5,924 nt of DNA, from the NCBI GenBank assembly GCA_026387805.1, contig JAPLKY010000014.1, forward strand, positions 1 to 5,924, read 5' to 3'. The notes beneath the pieces are model-generated. The model had not been told where the DNA came from and did no database searches. It worked only from the letters and a program-made list of their open reading frames with translations. Source of the DNA: Candidatus Krumholzibacteriia bacterium. GTDB taxonomy: Bacteria; Krumholzibacteriota; Krumholzibacteriia; Krumholzibacteriales; Krumholzibacteriaceae. Position numbers and translations under genes: made by a program. This document shows positions 5,330 to 5,924 of the stretch, piece after piece. The first letter of the stretch is position 1, and each line of letters opens with the position of its first letter.

Positions 5330-5924
5330 TTCCCGGCGGTCCGATCCTTCTTCCGGCCCTCGGCATCGTAGCTGTGCTCCATCGCGGGGAAGCGCCCTTC
5401 CTTCACTTCCCGTACGTAGGCGGATACGGCATCCTTGATCGTGAGCCCGAGATCCGCGTATTTCTTGACGAAGCGCGGAAGGGGTTTGTCGTGAATCCCG
5501 AGCATATCGTGGACGACGAGTATCTGGCCCGAGCAATGCGGCCCCGCCCCGATGCCGATCGTCGGGATCGAGACCGCTTCGGTCATCCGCTGGGCGAGCT
5601 GCCAGGGGATCCCCTCGAGAACGATGGCGAAGCATCCGGCCCGCTCGAGGGCCAGGGCGTCGCTCACGAGCACGTCCGCCGACCGGCTGTCCTTGCCCTG
5701 GACGCGGTAGCCCCCGAACTCGTGCAGCGACTGCGGCGTGAGCCCGAGATGCCCGACGACCGGAATCGACGCATGAACGATCGCCTCGATCACCGGCACG
5801 TAGCGCTGCCCCCCTTCGAGCTTGACCGATTCGGCGCCCCCCTCCTTGACGAGCCTCCCCGCGTTCCGCACGGCGTCCTCGACGCTCGCCTGATACGACA
5901 TGAAGGGCATGTCGGCGATGACGA
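5326..5924 (-). CDS. panB: 3-methyl-2-oxobutanoate hydroxymethyltransferase, C-terminal part
   Basis: The gene continues beyond the right edge. The last 198 residues are visible, starting at VIADMPFMSY, so about 80 N-terminal residues are missing by comparison with E. coli PanB (264). The enzyme adds a hydroxymethyl group from 5,10-methylene-THF to alpha-ketoisovalerate, giving ketopantoate, the first committed step to pantothenate. Visible motifs: DMPFMSY with the metal-binding Asp, VKLEGG with the metal/substrate Glu, GHLGLTPQS, GGYRVQGK, SDALALERAG, VLEGIP with the probable catalytic Glu, IGIGAGPHCSGQILVVHDMLG and EHSY near the end. A Lys/Arg-rich tail of about 14 residues (DAEGRKKDRTAGK) follows. 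The stop overlaps the panC start by 4 bases. Inner ATGs such as 5910 are not the start, because similarity continues to the edge. Confidence 0.95.
   Translation of the reverse strand, partial: VIADMPFMSYQASVEDAVRNAGRLVKEGGAESVKLEGGQRYVPVIEAIVHASIPVVGHLGLTPQSLHEFGGYRVQGKDSRSADVLVSDALALERAGCFAIVLEGIPWQLAQRMTEAVSIPTIGIGAGPHCSGQILVVHDMLGIHDKPLPRFVKKYADLGLTIKDAVSAYVREVKEGRFPAMEHSYDAEGRKKDRTAGK

Noticed and set aside
5330..5635. Extended N-terminus of PanC
   Set aside because: It lies wholly inside panB in another frame, has no PanC similarity, and ATG 5329 gives the family length with an ATGA junction.
1..5924. CRISPR array, tRNA/rRNA, insertion sequence or defence system
   Set aside because: No spaced direct repeats, no tRNA-like cloverleaf or terminal inverted repeats, and no transposase or nuclease motifs were seen. 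Nearly all bases are explained by housekeeping genes.

Overview
The window is GC-rich, gene-dense bacterial DNA in which third codon positions are mostly G or C. There are eight recognisable protein genes and one probable small gene. I see no tRNA, rRNA, mobile element, CRISPR array or long non-coding stretch. The gene set suggests a diderm bacterium: an inner-membrane-anchored SurA/PpiD-type folding factor, a secreted M23 peptidase and a TatA. A free-standing GlmU uridylyltransferase domain beside pantothenate genes would fit an environmental or candidate-phylum lineage (Gemmatimonadota, Latescibacterota or Eisenbacteria-like), but this placement is inference with low confidence.

Layout. (1) 1-398, minus strand: the 5' part of a secreted M23 (LytM-type) peptidase gene that runs off the left edge. 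(2) 399-552: a divergent intergenic region with a good sigma70-type promoter reading left, placed so close to the start codon that the mRNA should be nearly leaderless, and an AT-rich stretch with small dyads that probably drives the gene to the right. (3) 553-2358, plus strand: a PpiD-like membrane-anchored periplasmic chaperone/peptidyl-prolyl isomerase. (4) 2359-5924, minus strand: a compact gene train, read right to left as panB (5' end beyond the right edge), panC, a GlmU N-terminal-domain protein, a HIT-family protein, a membrane-anchored LytR_C-domain protein, a small predicted membrane protein and tatA. The first five genes overlap successively by 4, 8, 8 and 4 bases. The ppiD and tatA genes converge with their stop codons directly abutting (TGA/TCA).

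How the genes work together. PanB and PanC give the ketopantoate and pantoate-to-pantothenate steps of coenzyme A synthesis. The GlmU-type protein would make UDP-GlcNAc for peptidoglycan and LPS. The HIT protein probably acts on dinucleoside polyphosphates or related nucleotides. The LytR_C protein and TatA work at the membrane or cell envelope. The overlaps indicate one transcription unit with translational coupling; its promoter must lie beyond the right edge. Nothing here looks like a defence or mobile system. The items most worth a second look are the unannotated small gene before tatA, the PpiD homologue whose catalytic residues are split between two partial parvulin domains, the stand-alone GlmU domain and the predicted leaderless M23 transcript.
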